DNA from: Streptomyces marianii
GTDB taxonomy: Bacteria > Actinomycetota > Actinomycetes > Streptomycetales > Streptomycetaceae
DNA: 64,000 nt
Assembly: GCF_005795905.1 (NCBI RefSeq)
Contig: NZ_VAWE01000001.1
Span: 7,257,501 to 7,321,500 of the forward strand
Direction: 5' to 3'
Shown here: piece by piece, positions 46,980 to 56,332 of the stretch
Layout of the letters: every line of letters starts with the position of its first letter
Numbering within the stretch: the first letter of the stretch is position 1
Notes under the pieces: model-generated
What the model was told of the DNA's origin: nothing
The model's input: the letters and a program-made list of their open reading frames with translations, nothing else
The model's database searches: none
Program-made: the position numbers and the translations under genes

Positions 46980-47834
46980 ATGCTGACAGAAGTCACAGCG
47001 ACCCGCTATGTCACGCCTTTGCGTGAGGGCGGCTCGCTCCCCGGGATCGTCGAGGCCGACGATCTCGGCACGTACGTCATGAAGTTCACGGGGGCCGGGC
47101 AGGGGCGCAAGACCCTGGTGGCCGAGGTCATCTGCGGGCAGCTCGGGCGCAGGCTCGGGCTGCGCGTGCCCGAACTGGTCCGGATGCAGCTCGACCCGGT
47201 CATCGGCCTGTCCGAGCCCGACCAGGAGGTGCAGGAACTGCTGAAGGCCAGCGGCGGGCTGAACCTCGGGATGGACTTCCTGCCCGGCTCGATCGGTTTC
47301 GATCCGCTCGCGTACGGAGTGGACTCCGCGGAGGCGGGCCGGGTCGTCTGGTTCGACGCACTGATCAACAATGTCGACCGGTCCTGGCGGAACCCCAACA
47401 TGCTCGTGTGGCACGGCGACCTGTGGCTCATCGACCACGGCGCCACCATGATCTGGCACCACAGCTGGCCCGGGGCGGCGGCCTCGGCGGCGAAGCCGTA
47501 CAACGCGTCCGACCATGCCCTCGCGCCGTTCCGGCCGGACATCGCGGGCGCCGCCGCCGCGCTGGCCCCGCTGGTCACCCGCGACCTGCTGACCGAGGTC
47601 GTCGCGGACGTCCCCGACGAATGGCTCGTGGACGAGCCCGGGTTCGACACCACCCACGCGGTCCGCCGCGCCTATGTGGAGGCCCTGCTGCCGCGGGCTG
47701 CCTCGATCCACGAGCGCATCACACTGGAGGCACCCTCCAGGCCCCGGCCGTCCCAGGCGCCGGGCTGGCTCACCGACCACCTCGGCCCCTGGCCGCACCC
47801 CACCGAGAAGAGCACGAAGGGCGGCGGCCAGTGA
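46980..47834 (+). CDS. HipA-family kinase-like protein
   Basis: 284 aa. A HipA-like PI3K-type kinase fold is suggested by YVMKFTGAGQGRKTLVAEVI (ATP-site lysine region), VVWFDALINNVDRSWRNPNM (catalytic loop with N-N-x-D-R) and WLIDHGATMIWHH (metal-binding D). It is shorter than HipA toxins and belongs to the group paired with DUF3037. No ribosome site precedes the ATG; TAGCCT ends 6 nt upstream, so the mRNA may be leaderless. Its 5' end is duplicated at 38513. It overlaps the DUF3037 gene by 4 bp. Confidence 0.85.
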   Translation: MLTEVTATRYVTPLREGGSLPGIVEADDLGTYVMKFTGAGQGRKTLVAEVICGQLGRRLGLRVPELVRMQLDPVIGLSEPDQEVQELLKASGGLNLGMDFLPGSIGFDPLAYGVDSAEAGRVVWFDALINNVDRSWRNPNMLVWHGDLWLIDHGATMIWHHSWPGAAASAAKPYNASDHALAPFRPDIAGAAAALAPLVTRDLLTEVVADVPDEWLVDEPGFDTTHAVRRAYVEALLPRAASIHERITLEAPSRPRPSQAPGWLTDHLGPWPHPTEKSTKGGGQ

Positions 47835-48226
47835 CCCGGCACGATCCCAGGCGGGATGTCTTCGAGTACGCGCTGCTGCGCGTCGTCCCGCGCGTCGAGC
47901 GCGGTGAGTGCTTCAACGCGGGCGTGGTGGTGTACTGCCGCGCGAGGTCCTTCGTGGCCGCCCGCACCCTTCTGGACGAGACCAAACTGAGGGCGCTGGA
48001 CCCGCGGGCCGACGTCACCGGTGTACGGGCGGCACTGCACGCCGTAGAGGGTGTCTGCCGTGGCGGTGAGGAGGCCGGGCAGGCGGCCCGGGACGACGCG
48101 GGCCGGCGCTTTCGCTGGCTGATCGCGCCCCGGTCCACCGTGGTCCAGCCGGGACCCGTGCACACCGGTCTGACCGCCGATCCGGAGGCCGAGGTCGAAC
48201 GGCTGCTGGACGTCCTGGTGCGCTGA
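47831..48226 (+). CDS. DUF3037 family protein
   Basis: 131 aa: VFEYALLRVVPRVERGECFN, AGVVVYCRARSFVAARTLLD, RFRWLIAPRSTVVQPGPVHT. This is the DUF3037 pattern. The gene is usually next to a HipA-like kinase, and the 4-bp overlap (GTGA) indicates coupled translation and a joint function, still unknown. Confidence 0.88.
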   Translation: MTRHDPRRDVFEYALLRVVPRVERGECFNAGVVVYCRARSFVAARTLLDETKLRALDPRADVTGVRAALHAVEGVCRGGEEAGQAARDDAGRRFRWLIAPRSTVVQPGPVHTGLTADPEAEVERLLDVLVR

Positions 48227-48320
48227 ACGAGCCCATCGGAGGGGGCAAGTGACGGGGGGCACCCGGTGTGCCGTTGACACCGGGTGCCAGGGCTTCTAGC
48301 GTCTCGTCTGCTGAAGGTAC

Positions 48321-48334
48321 TAAGCGGTCGCTCA
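48321..48334. promoter_or_regulatory. Palindromic operator-like site upstream of SDR pair
   Basis: TAAGCGGTCGCTCA is a near-perfect inverted repeat with core AGCG-GT-CGCT. Sites of this form are typical of TetR-type regulators of acyl-CoA and fatty-acid genes in actinobacteria. It is 75 bp before the SDR start. Confidence 0.5.
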
Positions 48335-48408
48335 CCCTCTCGGGTCGAGTCGACGGGCCGTGCCGGGCGAGCCGTATCCAAGGGATCCGAGGGCGAGGAG
48401 AACCAACC

Positions 48409-49170
48409 ATGTCCAGCAACGAGCAGCGCGTCGCGATCGTGACGGGGGCGGCGCGCGGCATTGGCGCCGCCACCGCCGTGCGCCTGGCGGCCGAGGGCCG
48501 TGCCGTGGCCGTACTCGACCTCGACGAGGCGGCCTGCAAGGACACCGTCGAGAAGATCACCTCGGCGGGCGGCAAGGCGATCGCGGTCGGCTGCGACGTC
48601 TCGGACTCCGCCCAGGTGGAGGCCGCCGTGGAGCGGGTCGCCGCCGAGCTCGGCGCGCCGACCGTCCTCGTCAACAACGCGGGCGTGCTCCGCGACAACC
48701 TGCTGTTCAAGATGAGCGAGTCCGACTGGGACATCGTGATGAACGTGCACCTCAAGGGTGCGTTCCTGATGGCCAGGGCGTGCCAGAAGCACATGGTCGA
48801 CGCGGGCTTCGGCCGTATCGTCTCCCTCTCCTCCAGCTCCGCGCTGGGGAACCGGGGGCAGGCGAACTACTCGGCGGTCAAGGCCGGTCTGCAGGGCTTC
48901 ACCAAGACCCTCGCCAAGGAACTCGGCAAGTTCGGCGTCACCGCCAACGCCGTCGCACCCGGCTTCATCGTCACGGAGATGACCGCCCAGACCGCCGCCC
49001 GGGTCGGCATGGGCTTCGAGGAGTTCCAGGCCGCCGCCGCCACCCAGATCCCGGTCCAGCGGGTCGGTCGGCCGGAGGACGTCGCGGCCGCGATCGCCTT
49101 CTTCACCGGCGACGACGCCGGCTTCGTCTCGGGCCAGGTCATGTACGTGGCCGGCGGCCCGCTCAACTGA
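48409..49170 (+). CDS. Short-chain dehydrogenase/reductase (FabG-like)
   Basis: 253 aa. Classical SDR: cofactor loop VTGAARGIGAATA, NNAG motif (VLVNNAGVLRDNLLFK), catalytic Ser in LSSSSALGNRGQ with Tyr and Lys in NYSAVKAG, and C-terminal FVSGQVMYVAGG. Likely an NAD(P)H-dependent 3-oxoacyl or related ketoreductase. ATG 48409 follows GAGGAG. Co-transcribed with a second SDR gene 16 bp downstream; TetR-type control is suggested by the upstream palindrome. Confidence 0.92.
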   Translation: MSSNEQRVAIVTGAARGIGAATAVRLAAEGRAVAVLDLDEAACKDTVEKITSAGGKAIAVGCDVSDSAQVEAAVERVAAELGAPTVLVNNAGVLRDNLLFKMSESDWDIVMNVHLKGAFLMARACQKHMVDAGFGRIVSLSSSSALGNRGQANYSAVKAGLQGFTKTLAKELGKFGVTANAVAPGFIVTEMTAQTAARVGMGFEEFQAAAATQIPVQRVGRPEDVAAAIAFFTGDDAGFVSGQVMYVAGGPLN

Positions 49171-49186
49171 ACCGGAGGCGACCGAC

Positions 49187-49960
49187 ATGACCGCACAGGA
49201 GCGAGAGCTTCCCCCGCTGTCCGGCAAGGCGGCCCTGGTGACGGGCGGCAGCCGCGGTATCGGCTACGGCGTCGCCGAGGCGCTCGTCGCCCGCGGCGAC
49301 CGGGTGTGCATCACCGGCCGTGGCGAGGACGCGCTGAAGGAGGCCGTCGAGAGCCTCGGCGCGGACCGGGTGATCGCCGTCGCGGGCAAGGCCCACGACG
49401 AGGCGCACCAGGCCGTCGCCGTCGAACGCGCCATGGAGGCGTTCGGCCGGGTCGACTTCCTCGTGAACAACGCCGGCACCAACCCGGTGTTCGGCCCCAT
49501 CGCGGAGCTCGATCTCAACGTCGCCCGCAAGGTGTTCGAGACGAACGTGATCTCGGCGCTCGGCTTCGCCCAGCAGACCTGGAAAGCCTGGCAGAAGGAG
49601 AACGGCGGCGCGATCGTGAACATCGCGTCCGTCGCGGGACTCTCCGCGTCCCCCTTCATCGGGGCGTACGGCATGAGCAAGGCGGCCATGGTCAATCTGA
49701 CCCTCCAGCTGGCGCACGAGTTCGCGCCGGCGGTCCGGGTCAACGCGATCGCCCCCGCCGTGATCAAGACGAAGTTCGCCGAGGCGCTGTACGAGGGCCG
49801 GGAGGCCGAGGCCGCCGCGGCGTACCCGATGGGCCGGCTCGGTGTCCCGTCGGACATCGGCGGGGCCGCGGCGTTCCTCACATCCGACCAATCGGACTGG
49901 ATCACGGGGCAGACACTCGTGGTGGACGGCGGTATCTTTCTCAACGCCGGAGTCCACTGA
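49187..49960 (+). CDS. Short-chain dehydrogenase/reductase (second)
   Basis: 257 aa. VTGGSRGIGYGVAEAL, FLVNNAGTNPVFGPI, catalytic NIASVAGLSASPFIGAYGMS with Tyr-x3-Lys (YGMSK), and WITGQTLVVDGGIF. It follows the first SDR gene by 16 bp with its own GGAGG. Probably a two-step oxidoreductase pair acting on related acyl substrates; the substrates are not known. Confidence 0.92.
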   Translation: MTAQERELPPLSGKAALVTGGSRGIGYGVAEALVARGDRVCITGRGEDALKEAVESLGADRVIAVAGKAHDEAHQAVAVERAMEAFGRVDFLVNNAGTNPVFGPIAELDLNVARKVFETNVISALGFAQQTWKAWQKENGGAIVNIASVAGLSASPFIGAYGMSKAAMVNLTLQLAHEFAPAVRVNAIAPAVIKTKFAEALYEGREAEAAAAYPMGRLGVPSDIGGAAAFLTSDQSDWITGQTLVVDGGIFLNAGVH

Positions 49961-49995
49961 GTCGATTTCTACCTGAATGGCTCGGGATAGCCCTA

Positions 49996-50045
49996 AGTGC
50001 CCCGCCGGACCACCACGTTGTTCCGGCGGGGCACTGCGGTATGGT
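49996..50045 (+). terminator. Terminator hairpin after the SDR operon
   Basis: 14-bp arms AGTGCCCCGCCGGA / TCCGGCGGGGCACT around a 22-nt loop. Confidence 0.75.
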
Positions 50046-50078
50046 TCGCCGACCCATGGCTGAACGAGGAGCGTGCAC

Positions 50079-51659
50079 GTGTTCAACCGGACGATGCTGC
50101 AGGCGGCTGCAGCCCTTGCGTCCATATCCCTGGTGGCGGGATGCGGTCTGTTTTCGGACGACGACGCCGATGGGGCGCAGCACGTAGTGGTCGGTACGAT
50201 GAGTGCACCCAGCACACTCGACCCGGCCGCCGCGTGGGACAGCTCCTGGGAGCTGTACCGCAACGTCTTCCAGACTCTTCTCAGCTTCCCGACCGGAAGC
50301 ACCACCCCCCAGCCGGACGCGGCCGAGAAGTGCAAATTCACCAATCCGGCCAATACCGCATTCCAGTGCACCCTCCGTGAGGGCCTGACCTTCTCCAACG
50401 GTCACCCGCTCGACGCGGCCGCGGTCAAGCACTCCATCGACCGCATCCAGAGGATCGATGTGGACAGCGGTCCCAACGGTCTCCTCGGCTCGCTCCGCGA
50501 GGTCAAGCAGGAGGACGACCGGACCGTCACCTTCCACCTGACCAAGCCCGACGCCACCTTCCCGTTCATCCTCGCCACGCCCGCGATGTCCCTGGTGGAC
50601 CCGGCCGAGTACCCCGCGGACAAGCTCCGGGAGGACGGCAAGCTCACCGGCTCCGGCCCGTACGTCCTGGAGTCCTACCAGGAGAGCTCGAAGGCGGAGC
50701 TGAAGAAGAACACCCGCTACAACGGGTTCGCGGACCGCAAGAACGACGCCGTCACGATCCGCTACTTCAAGCGCTCGGAAGCCATGGTGGCCGCGCTCAA
50801 GAGCAAGGAGATCGACGCCACCTACCTCGGTCTGACCGCGGAGGAAGTGGCCGATCTCCAGGAGAAGAAGAAGGCGAACGAGGGCCTCCAGATCGTGGAG
50901 AGCCCCGGTGTCGACATCCGCTACCTGGTGTTCAACCCCAAGGATCCCTCCGTCCGCGATGTCGAGGTCCGCCAGGCGATCGCCCAGCTGATCGACCGCG
51001 GCGAGCTCATCAACAAGGTGTACCGGGGCACGGCCGAGCCGCTGTACTCCATGGTCCCCAAGGGCATCGCCGGCCACGCGACCAGCTTCTTCGACAAGTA
51101 CGGCGACCCCAGTGCGGCGAAGGCGCGGGACATCCTCGATGAAGCGGGCATCAAGACACCGGTCCGGCTCGACTTCTGGTTCACCACTGACCGCTACGGC
51201 TCCGCCACCGCCGCCGAGTTCGCCGAGATCAAGCGGCAGCTGGAGCAGTCCCAGCTGTTCGAGGTCTCGATCCAGGGCAAGCCCTGGAAGGACTTCCAGG
51301 AGGGCTACCAGAAGGGCAGCTATCCGGTCTTCGGACGAGGCTGGTTCCCCGACTTCCCGGACCCCGACAACTTCATCGCGCCGTTCGTCGGCAAGGAGAA
51401 CGTGCTCGGGACGCCCTACGAGAGCCCTGAGATCACCCAGCAGCTGCTGCCGCAGACCCGTCAGCTGAGCGATCGCGGTGCGGTGTCCAAGAAGTTCGAG
51501 CGGGCCCAGACGATCCTGGTCGAGGACGTGCGCCTGCTCCCACTGTGGCAGGGCAAGATCAACATCGCGTCCCGGGAGGAGATCGCGGGTTCCGAGCGTG
51601 CCCTGGACCCGCAGATGATCATGCAGCTCTGGACGCTGCACCGCCAGACCAGCTGGTAG
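50079..51659 (+). CDS. ABC transporter substrate-binding lipoprotein, family 5 (oligopeptide type)
   Basis: 526 aa. Lipoprotein signal with lipobox ISLVAGC near residue 22, then the SBP_bac_5 domain: STLDPAAAWDSSWELYRNVF, LREGLTFSNGHPLDAAAVKH, LTGSGPYVLESYQ, VRQAIAQLIDRGELINKVY. It would deliver peptides or similar solutes to an ABC importer. GTG 50079 has GAGGAG 7 nt upstream (GTG 50073 is also in frame). No permease or ATPase genes are adjacent, so it is an orphan component. Confidence 0.92.
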   Translation: MFNRTMLQAAAALASISLVAGCGLFSDDDADGAQHVVVGTMSAPSTLDPAAAWDSSWELYRNVFQTLLSFPTGSTTPQPDAAEKCKFTNPANTAFQCTLREGLTFSNGHPLDAAAVKHSIDRIQRIDVDSGPNGLLGSLREVKQEDDRTVTFHLTKPDATFPFILATPAMSLVDPAEYPADKLREDGKLTGSGPYVLESYQESSKAELKKNTRYNGFADRKNDAVTIRYFKRSEAMVAALKSKEIDATYLGLTAEEVADLQEKKKANEGLQIVESPGVDIRYLVFNPKDPSVRDVEVRQAIAQLIDRGELINKVYRGTAEPLYSMVPKGIAGHATSFFDKYGDPSAAKARDILDEAGIKTPVRLDFWFTTDRYGSATAAEFAEIKRQLEQSQLFEVSIQGKPWKDFQEGYQKGSYPVFGRGWFPDFPDPDNFIAPFVGKENVLGTPYESPEITQQLLPQTRQLSDRGAVSKKFERAQTILVEDVRLLPLWQGKINIASREEIAGSERALDPQMIMQLWTLHRQTSW

Positions 51660-51759
51660 TGCGGATCCGACCTCCGCACGCCCCACTGCCGGGAGCGTTG
51701 TCAGTGGCCGCGTATAGGTTGGGTCGTCGGTAACTGATCGCACACCGGAGGTTGTTGAC

Positions 51760-52443
51760 GTGACCGACACCGACATGCTGCCCGAGTCCTGGCGCGGCGT
51801 CCTGGGCGAGGAGCTCCAGAAGCCGTACTTCAAGGAGCTCGTCGACTTCGTCGAGGACGAGCGCGCCAGGGGGCCGGTGTACCCGCCTCGCGAGGACGTC
51901 TTCGCGGCGCTGGAGGCCACGCCCTACGACCGGGTGAAGGTGCTGGTTCTGGGGCAGGACCCTTATCACGGTGAGGGGCAGGGGCACGGCCTCTGCTTCT
52001 CCGTGCGCCCCGGTGTGAGGGTCCCTCCCTCGCTGCGGAACATCTACAAGGAGATGAAGGAGGAGCTCGGTCTGCCGGTGCCGGACAACGGCTGCCTGAC
52101 GCCGTGGGCCGAGCAGGGCGTCCTGCTGCTCAACGCGGTGCTGACCGTCCGCGCCGGAGAGGCGAACTCCCACAAGGGCAAGGGCTGGGAGAAGTTCACC
52201 GACGCGGTGATCCGTGCGGTCGCCTCCCGGCCGGACCCGGCCGTCTTCGTGCTGTGGGGGAACTACGCCCAGAAGAAGCTGCCGCTGATCGACGACACGC
52301 GCCATGTGGTGGTGAAGGGCGCGCACCCCTCGCCGCTGTCCGCGAAGCGATTCTTCGGGTCCCGTCCGTTCACCCGCATCAACGAGGCGGTCGCCGCCCA
52401 GGGCCACGACGCCATCGACTGGCGCATCCCGGACCTGGGCTGA
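51760..52443 (+). CDS. ung: Uracil-DNA glycosylase
   Basis: 227 aa, normal family-1 length. Catalytic water-activating loop GQDPYHG with Asp67, LNAVLTVRAGEANSHKGKGW, and the leucine-loop HPSPLSAKRFFGSRPF with the catalytic histidine. It removes uracil from DNA to start base-excision repair. The GTG start follows GGAGG. Confidence 0.97.
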   Translation: MTDTDMLPESWRGVLGEELQKPYFKELVDFVEDERARGPVYPPREDVFAALEATPYDRVKVLVLGQDPYHGEGQGHGLCFSVRPGVRVPPSLRNIYKEMKEELGLPVPDNGCLTPWAEQGVLLLNAVLTVRAGEANSHKGKGWEKFTDAVIRAVASRPDPAVFVLWGNYAQKKLPLIDDTRHVVVKGAHPSPLSAKRFFGSRPFTRINEAVAAQGHDAIDWRIPDLG

Positions 52444-52552
52444 CGGTTGGCGCACCTGGCTGACAGGTTCGGGTCACCGCCCGAGCCTGTGCCGGATTGC
52501 CTCCGGCGGCGGCTAGCGTCGGGAGGACGCGTCGAGGTGCTGGAGGGCCGCA

Positions 52553-53029
52553 GTGGTGGAGCAGCAGGGGGCGTCGGGTGACGCGGTCATGACCACCAGG
52601 ATCGGGCAGGCGATCATGCTGCTCCACGGCGGGGACCGCGAGGAGGCACGCAACCGTTTCTCCGCGCTGTGGGCACAGCTCGGCCAGGAAGGCGATCCCC
52701 TGCACCGCTGCACGCTCGCCCACTATCTGGCGGACACCCAGGACGATCCCGGAGACGAGCTCGCCTGGGACCTCCGGGCGCTCGCGGCCGCCGAGGCGCT
52801 CACCGAAGAGCGCCCGGTGCGGCACGAGGCCGCCGTCGCCGCGCGCGGGCTCTATCCCTCGCTCCATCTGAATCTGGCCGCCGACTATCTGAAGCTGCAT
52901 CGCCCCGAGGCCGCCCGGGCCCATCTGGACCGTGCCAGGGCGTCCTCGGCCGCACTCGGGGACGACGGCTACGGCGATGGGGTGCGGGCGGCCATCGACC
53001 GGCTGGACCGGCGGTTGTCCGGCCTCTGA
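52553..53029 (+). CDS. Tetratricopeptide-like hypothetical protein
   Basis: 158 aa, alpha-helical: MTTRIGQAIMLLHGGDREEA, LHRCTLAHYLADTQDDPGDE, YPSLHLNLAADYLKLHRPEA, ARAHLDRARA. The pattern suggests TPR-like helical pairs. No enzyme motif. The start may be GTG 52553 or the ATG at 52589; both are possible. Confidence 0.72.
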   Translation: MVEQQGASGDAVMTTRIGQAIMLLHGGDREEARNRFSALWAQLGQEGDPLHRCTLAHYLADTQDDPGDELAWDLRALAAAEALTEERPVRHEAAVAARGLYPSLHLNLAADYLKLHRPEAARAHLDRARASSAALGDDGYGDGVRAAIDRLDRRLSGL

Positions 53030-53083
53030 CGTCGCGCCCGACAACCTGGGGCGCCGCCTGACGCGACGGGTGGTGGGGTCGTC

Positions 53084-53593
53084 TCAGGCTCCCGTGGCCC
53101 CGTCGATCCGCTCCCTGAGGAGATCCGCGTGTCCGTTGTGCCGGGCGTACTCCTCGATCATGTGGACGTAGATCCAGCGGAGGCTGAACCGCTTGCCGTG
53201 CCGCTCCTCCTTGGAGGTGTCGTCCAGGGACCGTGACGCGGCCAGCTCGCGGGCCCGTTCGATCTCGGCACGCCAGACGGTCTCCGCCGCCTCGAAGGTG
53301 TCCGCCGACCCGAGGTGGAACTCCCCGTCCGGATCCTCGTCGCTGAAGTAGAGGGGTGGGGCGGCCTCACCCTCGAGGACCCTGCGGAACCAGATCCGCT
53401 CGACCTCGGCCATGTGCCGCACCAGTCCGAGCAGGCTCAGCCCGGACGGCGGCACCGAGGTCTCCCGCAGCTGCTCGTCGCCGAGTCCGGCGCACTTGAG
53501 GGCGAGGGTCTCGCGGTGGAAGTCGAGCCAGCCCTCCAGCATCTCCCGCTCGCCCGCGATCGTGGACACCTCGGTCCGTTCCCATGTCGTCAT
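53084..53593 (-). CDS. DinB-fold (DUF664) protein
   Basis: 169 aa. Four-helix DinB-like fold with metal-ligand histidines in [15 protein letters not shown] and [19 protein letters not shown]. Actinobacterial relatives of DUF664 type include mycothiol-dependent transferases, so a thiol-transfer role is possible. ATG 53593 follows GAGGA; the longer upstream frame lacks similarity. Confidence 0.85.
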   Translation of the reverse strand: MTTWERTEVSTIAGEREMLEGWLDFHRETLALKCAGLGDEQLRETSVPPSGLSLLGLVRHMAEVERIWFRRVLEGEAAPPLYFSDEDPDGEFHLGSADTFEAAETVWRAEIERARELAASRSLDDTSKEERHGKRFSLRWIYVHMIEEYARHNGHADLLRERIDGATGA

Positions 53594-53766
53594 GGCCCGA
53601 TCCTCGACGACGCGCACGACCCGCCGCCAGTGGTTTCGGCCCTCTGCCCCGAAGCTGCGTCGAAGTGACGAACGGCTCTCCGCAGGTCCGCCGCCGGTGA
53701 TGGGCGTCACCCGCGACCACTTCGCCGAGGGCCGTGGTCGGCGTACAGGACGGCGAAGGCCTGCCG

Positions 53767-53991
53767 TCACGAGAAAACGAGGAACATGACACCGAAGACG
53801 GTGGCGAATCCACCGAGCGCGACACAGCCGCGCCCCACCATCCTGAAGGCCCACACGCTGCGTTCGTCGCCGGGCATCAGGTTGATCGGCGAGGCCAGGA
53901 GACGGTCGGCCAGGCCTCGGTGGTTGCGTACCCACGCCAGCCCGAACAGCAGCCAGCCCAGGCCGAGAAACAGGGGAACTATACGCATCAT
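53767..53991 (-). CDS. Small two-helix membrane protein
   Basis: 74 aa: [20 protein letters not shown], a hydrophilic middle with [11 protein letters not shown], and the second helix [18 protein letters not shown]. Function unknown. It lies 23 bp after a similar small membrane gene on the same strand, so the two are probably one unit. Confidence 0.65.
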   Translation of the reverse strand: MMRIVPLFLGLGWLLFGLAWVRNHRGLADRLLASPINLMPGDERSVWAFRMVGRGCVALGGFATVFGVMFLVFS

Positions 53992-54014
53992 CGGTGATCC
54001 CTAACTCGGGTCTG

Positions 54015-54230
54015 CTACGGGAGTGCCAGTACGAAGGACAGACCGAAGAGCATGACGACAAGTCCGACGACTATCCATCCGAGGCCCATCAGCCTGGCCA
54101 TCACCAGGGGATATCGGTCCATTCGGCTCGCACGTCCCCGGAGGTCGAGAGCGACGGCGCCACCGAGGGCGAGGAAGCAGATTCCGAGGCCCATGAAGAG
54201 CCCTCCGAAGATCCAGGTGAGTGCTGTCAT
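54015..54230 (-). CDS. Small two-helix membrane protein
   Basis: 71 aa from ATG 54230 (AGGAGC 8 nt upstream): [20 protein letters not shown], then [20 protein letters not shown] and FGLSFVLAL. No family assigned. Same operon as the downstream small membrane gene. Confidence 0.68.
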   Translation of the reverse strand: MTALTWIFGGLFMGLGICFLALGGAVALDLRGRASRMDRYPLVMARLMGLGWIVVGLVVMLFGLSFVLALP

Positions 54231-54303
54231 GGGATTTGCTCCTGAGCCCTTCTCGGAAGATCGGGACGACACGCCAGGGACGTTCATATGCCCCGCCCGG
54301 ACG

Positions 54304-54340
54304 GGCGCCCTCCGGCGGGTTCTTCCCGCCGGAGGGCGCC
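54304..54340. terminator. Terminator hairpin
   Basis: A perfect 16-bp stem GGCGCCCTCCGGCGGG / CCCGCCGGAGGGCGCC with a 5-nt loop, between the small membrane genes and the minus-strand frame ending at 54381. Confidence 0.75.
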
Positions 54341-54380
54341 GACGCGGCAGGCCGTGTCCGGTTGGCCGGTGGCGGTTCGG

Positions 54381-54863
54381 TCAGGGATTGCAGCCTGGTC
54401 TGAAACTGCAGGTCAAGGTGTGGTTGAGGCCTACCTCCGCCCCCGCCTCGATGCCGACGCCGGTCCCCGCTGTGACAGCCCAGACAGGCTCGCCCTCACT
54501 GTTTCGCACCAGCCCCCGCTCGGGGTGGAGGTTGATGGCATTCTCGTGGTTGACGAAGCCATCGACCTTGTAGTGCAGGGACAGCTCCTTGTCCAGACCG
54601 TAGCCCGCGAGCTGGTCCATGCCGTCGGCGTTGCTGACGAGGAGCCCGCCGTCCAGGGAGGCGCCTGCCCCGGGGCCGGACAGCCCCACGGAGGTGCTGC
54701 CGCCCAGGTCCCACCCGTCAGGGCCGTGAGTGACGATGACACACAACTCGCCGGAGGCCATGAGCCATTTTCCGCCCGACGCGCTGCCGCAGAAGCCGAA
54801 GGTGTTCGGGACGGTTCCGATGCCGATGATCTCGGTGATCTTTGACCAGCGGATCAGCGGCGG
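54381..54863 (-). pseudogene. C-terminal piece of the RHS-region gene
   Basis: An open frame that reads upstream of its first Met (54761) without a stop: TEIIGIGTVPNTFGFCGSAS, then GGKWLMASGELCVIVTHGPD, and ends NHTLTCSFRPGCNP. It is in a different frame from the RHS remnant to which it is joined, so the two are probably parts of one gene altered by deletion or frameshift. The domain is Gly-rich and secreted-looking; no family is recognised. Confidence 0.5.
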
Positions 54864-56175
54864 GCAGGCGGAGCCGAGTACCGGTCGCCCGGTTGAGGCT
54901 GTCGTAGGCGGTGACCGACTTCGTGTACGCCAGGCCCGTCTTCCCCCCGACGTAGCGGGTGCTGGAGGCGGGCTGCCCCTTGAGCACGGTGTCGTAGGTG
55001 TAGGACGTCAGCTGTTCGGCGTCCGTCTTCTCACCGGACCAGGTCCCGAGGCTCCGGCCGAGTGCGTCGTACTCGGTGAGGATGCTGTGGCCCCGCGTGT
55101 CCGTTGCCTTGATCACCCGGTCGAGGCCGTCGTACGCGAGTGTGGACGCTCCCTTGTCCGGATCGTCGGCCGACACCATGCGGCCGTTCAGGTCGTACGC
55201 GCTGTTCCATCGAGCGCCGTCGGGGCCGGTGACCGACTCCTTCTTGTCGTCGAGGCTGTACGTGAACTTCGTCGCGGTGTACGGGGTTCCCAGACCGCCG
55301 CCGTACGCGGGGTCTGCCGGGTTCACTCCCGCGTACTCGCGGCTCTCCGTCGTACGGCCGCGGGCGTCCGTGATCGTGCGTTCCGCCGTTCCGCCCTGCA
55401 CGGCCGTGGTGGCGGTGGAGTCACCGGTGTACGTGGTGCCGGTCGACCACTTCTTCACGCCGTACACGTGCAGCGTGCTGGTGGTGGCCCGCTCGGCACC
55501 GTCGTAGACGGTCTCCGTCTGGGTGGGCGCCTCGCCGTACTCGGCGCGTGTGTAGGTGCCGTTCGGTTCCGTGGTGCTGTCGAAGATGTCGGAGCAGGTC
55601 CCGTAGGCGAGGCCCCGGGAGTCGTAGCGGGTGTCGGTCAGCAGCCGGCCGCCCTGCGGGGTCGGCGCCTGGTCCTGCAGCTTGCGCAGCAGCGCGTCGT
55701 GGATCGCGTAGGTGGTGTTGTAGGTCTCGCCGTCGGCCTTGAGCGTGGCCGTCGACACCCAGGACGCCTTGGTGTTGCTGAGGAGGTACCGGAACTTCTG
55801 GCGGCGCCAGGCGGCGCCGCTGTAGACGTACTGCTGCTCCAGGCCGTCGTTCTGGCCGGCCGGGTCCGAGGTGCTCACCGCGAGGACACGGTACTTGTGG
55901 ACCCAGTCCACGGACGCGGTGGTGGACCCGTTGACGTTCCAGTACTGCGGGAAGCAGTTGCGGGTGTTGGTGTCCTCCGCGGCGCCGACGACCTGGCTGC
56001 GTACGCACTCGGCCGCGGAAAGGGTGACCGTGGTGATCGCACCCGTCTCCGAGGTGACCGTCGAGACACGGGGACGGGTCAGCGGCGGGATGTCGTCCGT
56101 ACCGTCCACACGGTTCGGACGCATCCGGTACGTGAACGAGATCGGGTCCATCCCGATGGCCGTGCCCGCCTTGGC
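54864..56175 (-). pseudogene. RHS/YD-repeat protein remnant
   Basis: The minus strand encodes PISFTYRMRPNRVDGTDDIP, LEQQYVYSGAAWRRQKFRYL, RYDSRGLAYGTCSDIFDSTT, and several YD units (YDLNGRMVSADDPDKGASTL, YDGLDRVIKATDTRGHSI, EYDALGRSLGTW). It has neither a start/secretion signal nor an RHS core end: homologous sequence begins abruptly near 56175 and ends near 54870 (TGTRLRLPA). It is an internal fragment of a large RHS-type shell protein, which in intact form carries a C-terminal toxin. Confidence 0.75.
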
Positions 56176-56332
56176 GGTCCGCTTGATCGATTGGAGTGTC
56201 AGGGATCGTCCTCCGCGGTCCCGACGGCATCGCCGACTGGCGGCGGCCCGGGCGGACGTATGCTGCCGGGGCGGAGCGGACGGCTGCGCCGCGCTGACGG
56301 CAGGCAGGACAGGGCGGACTGAGGAGGTCCAG

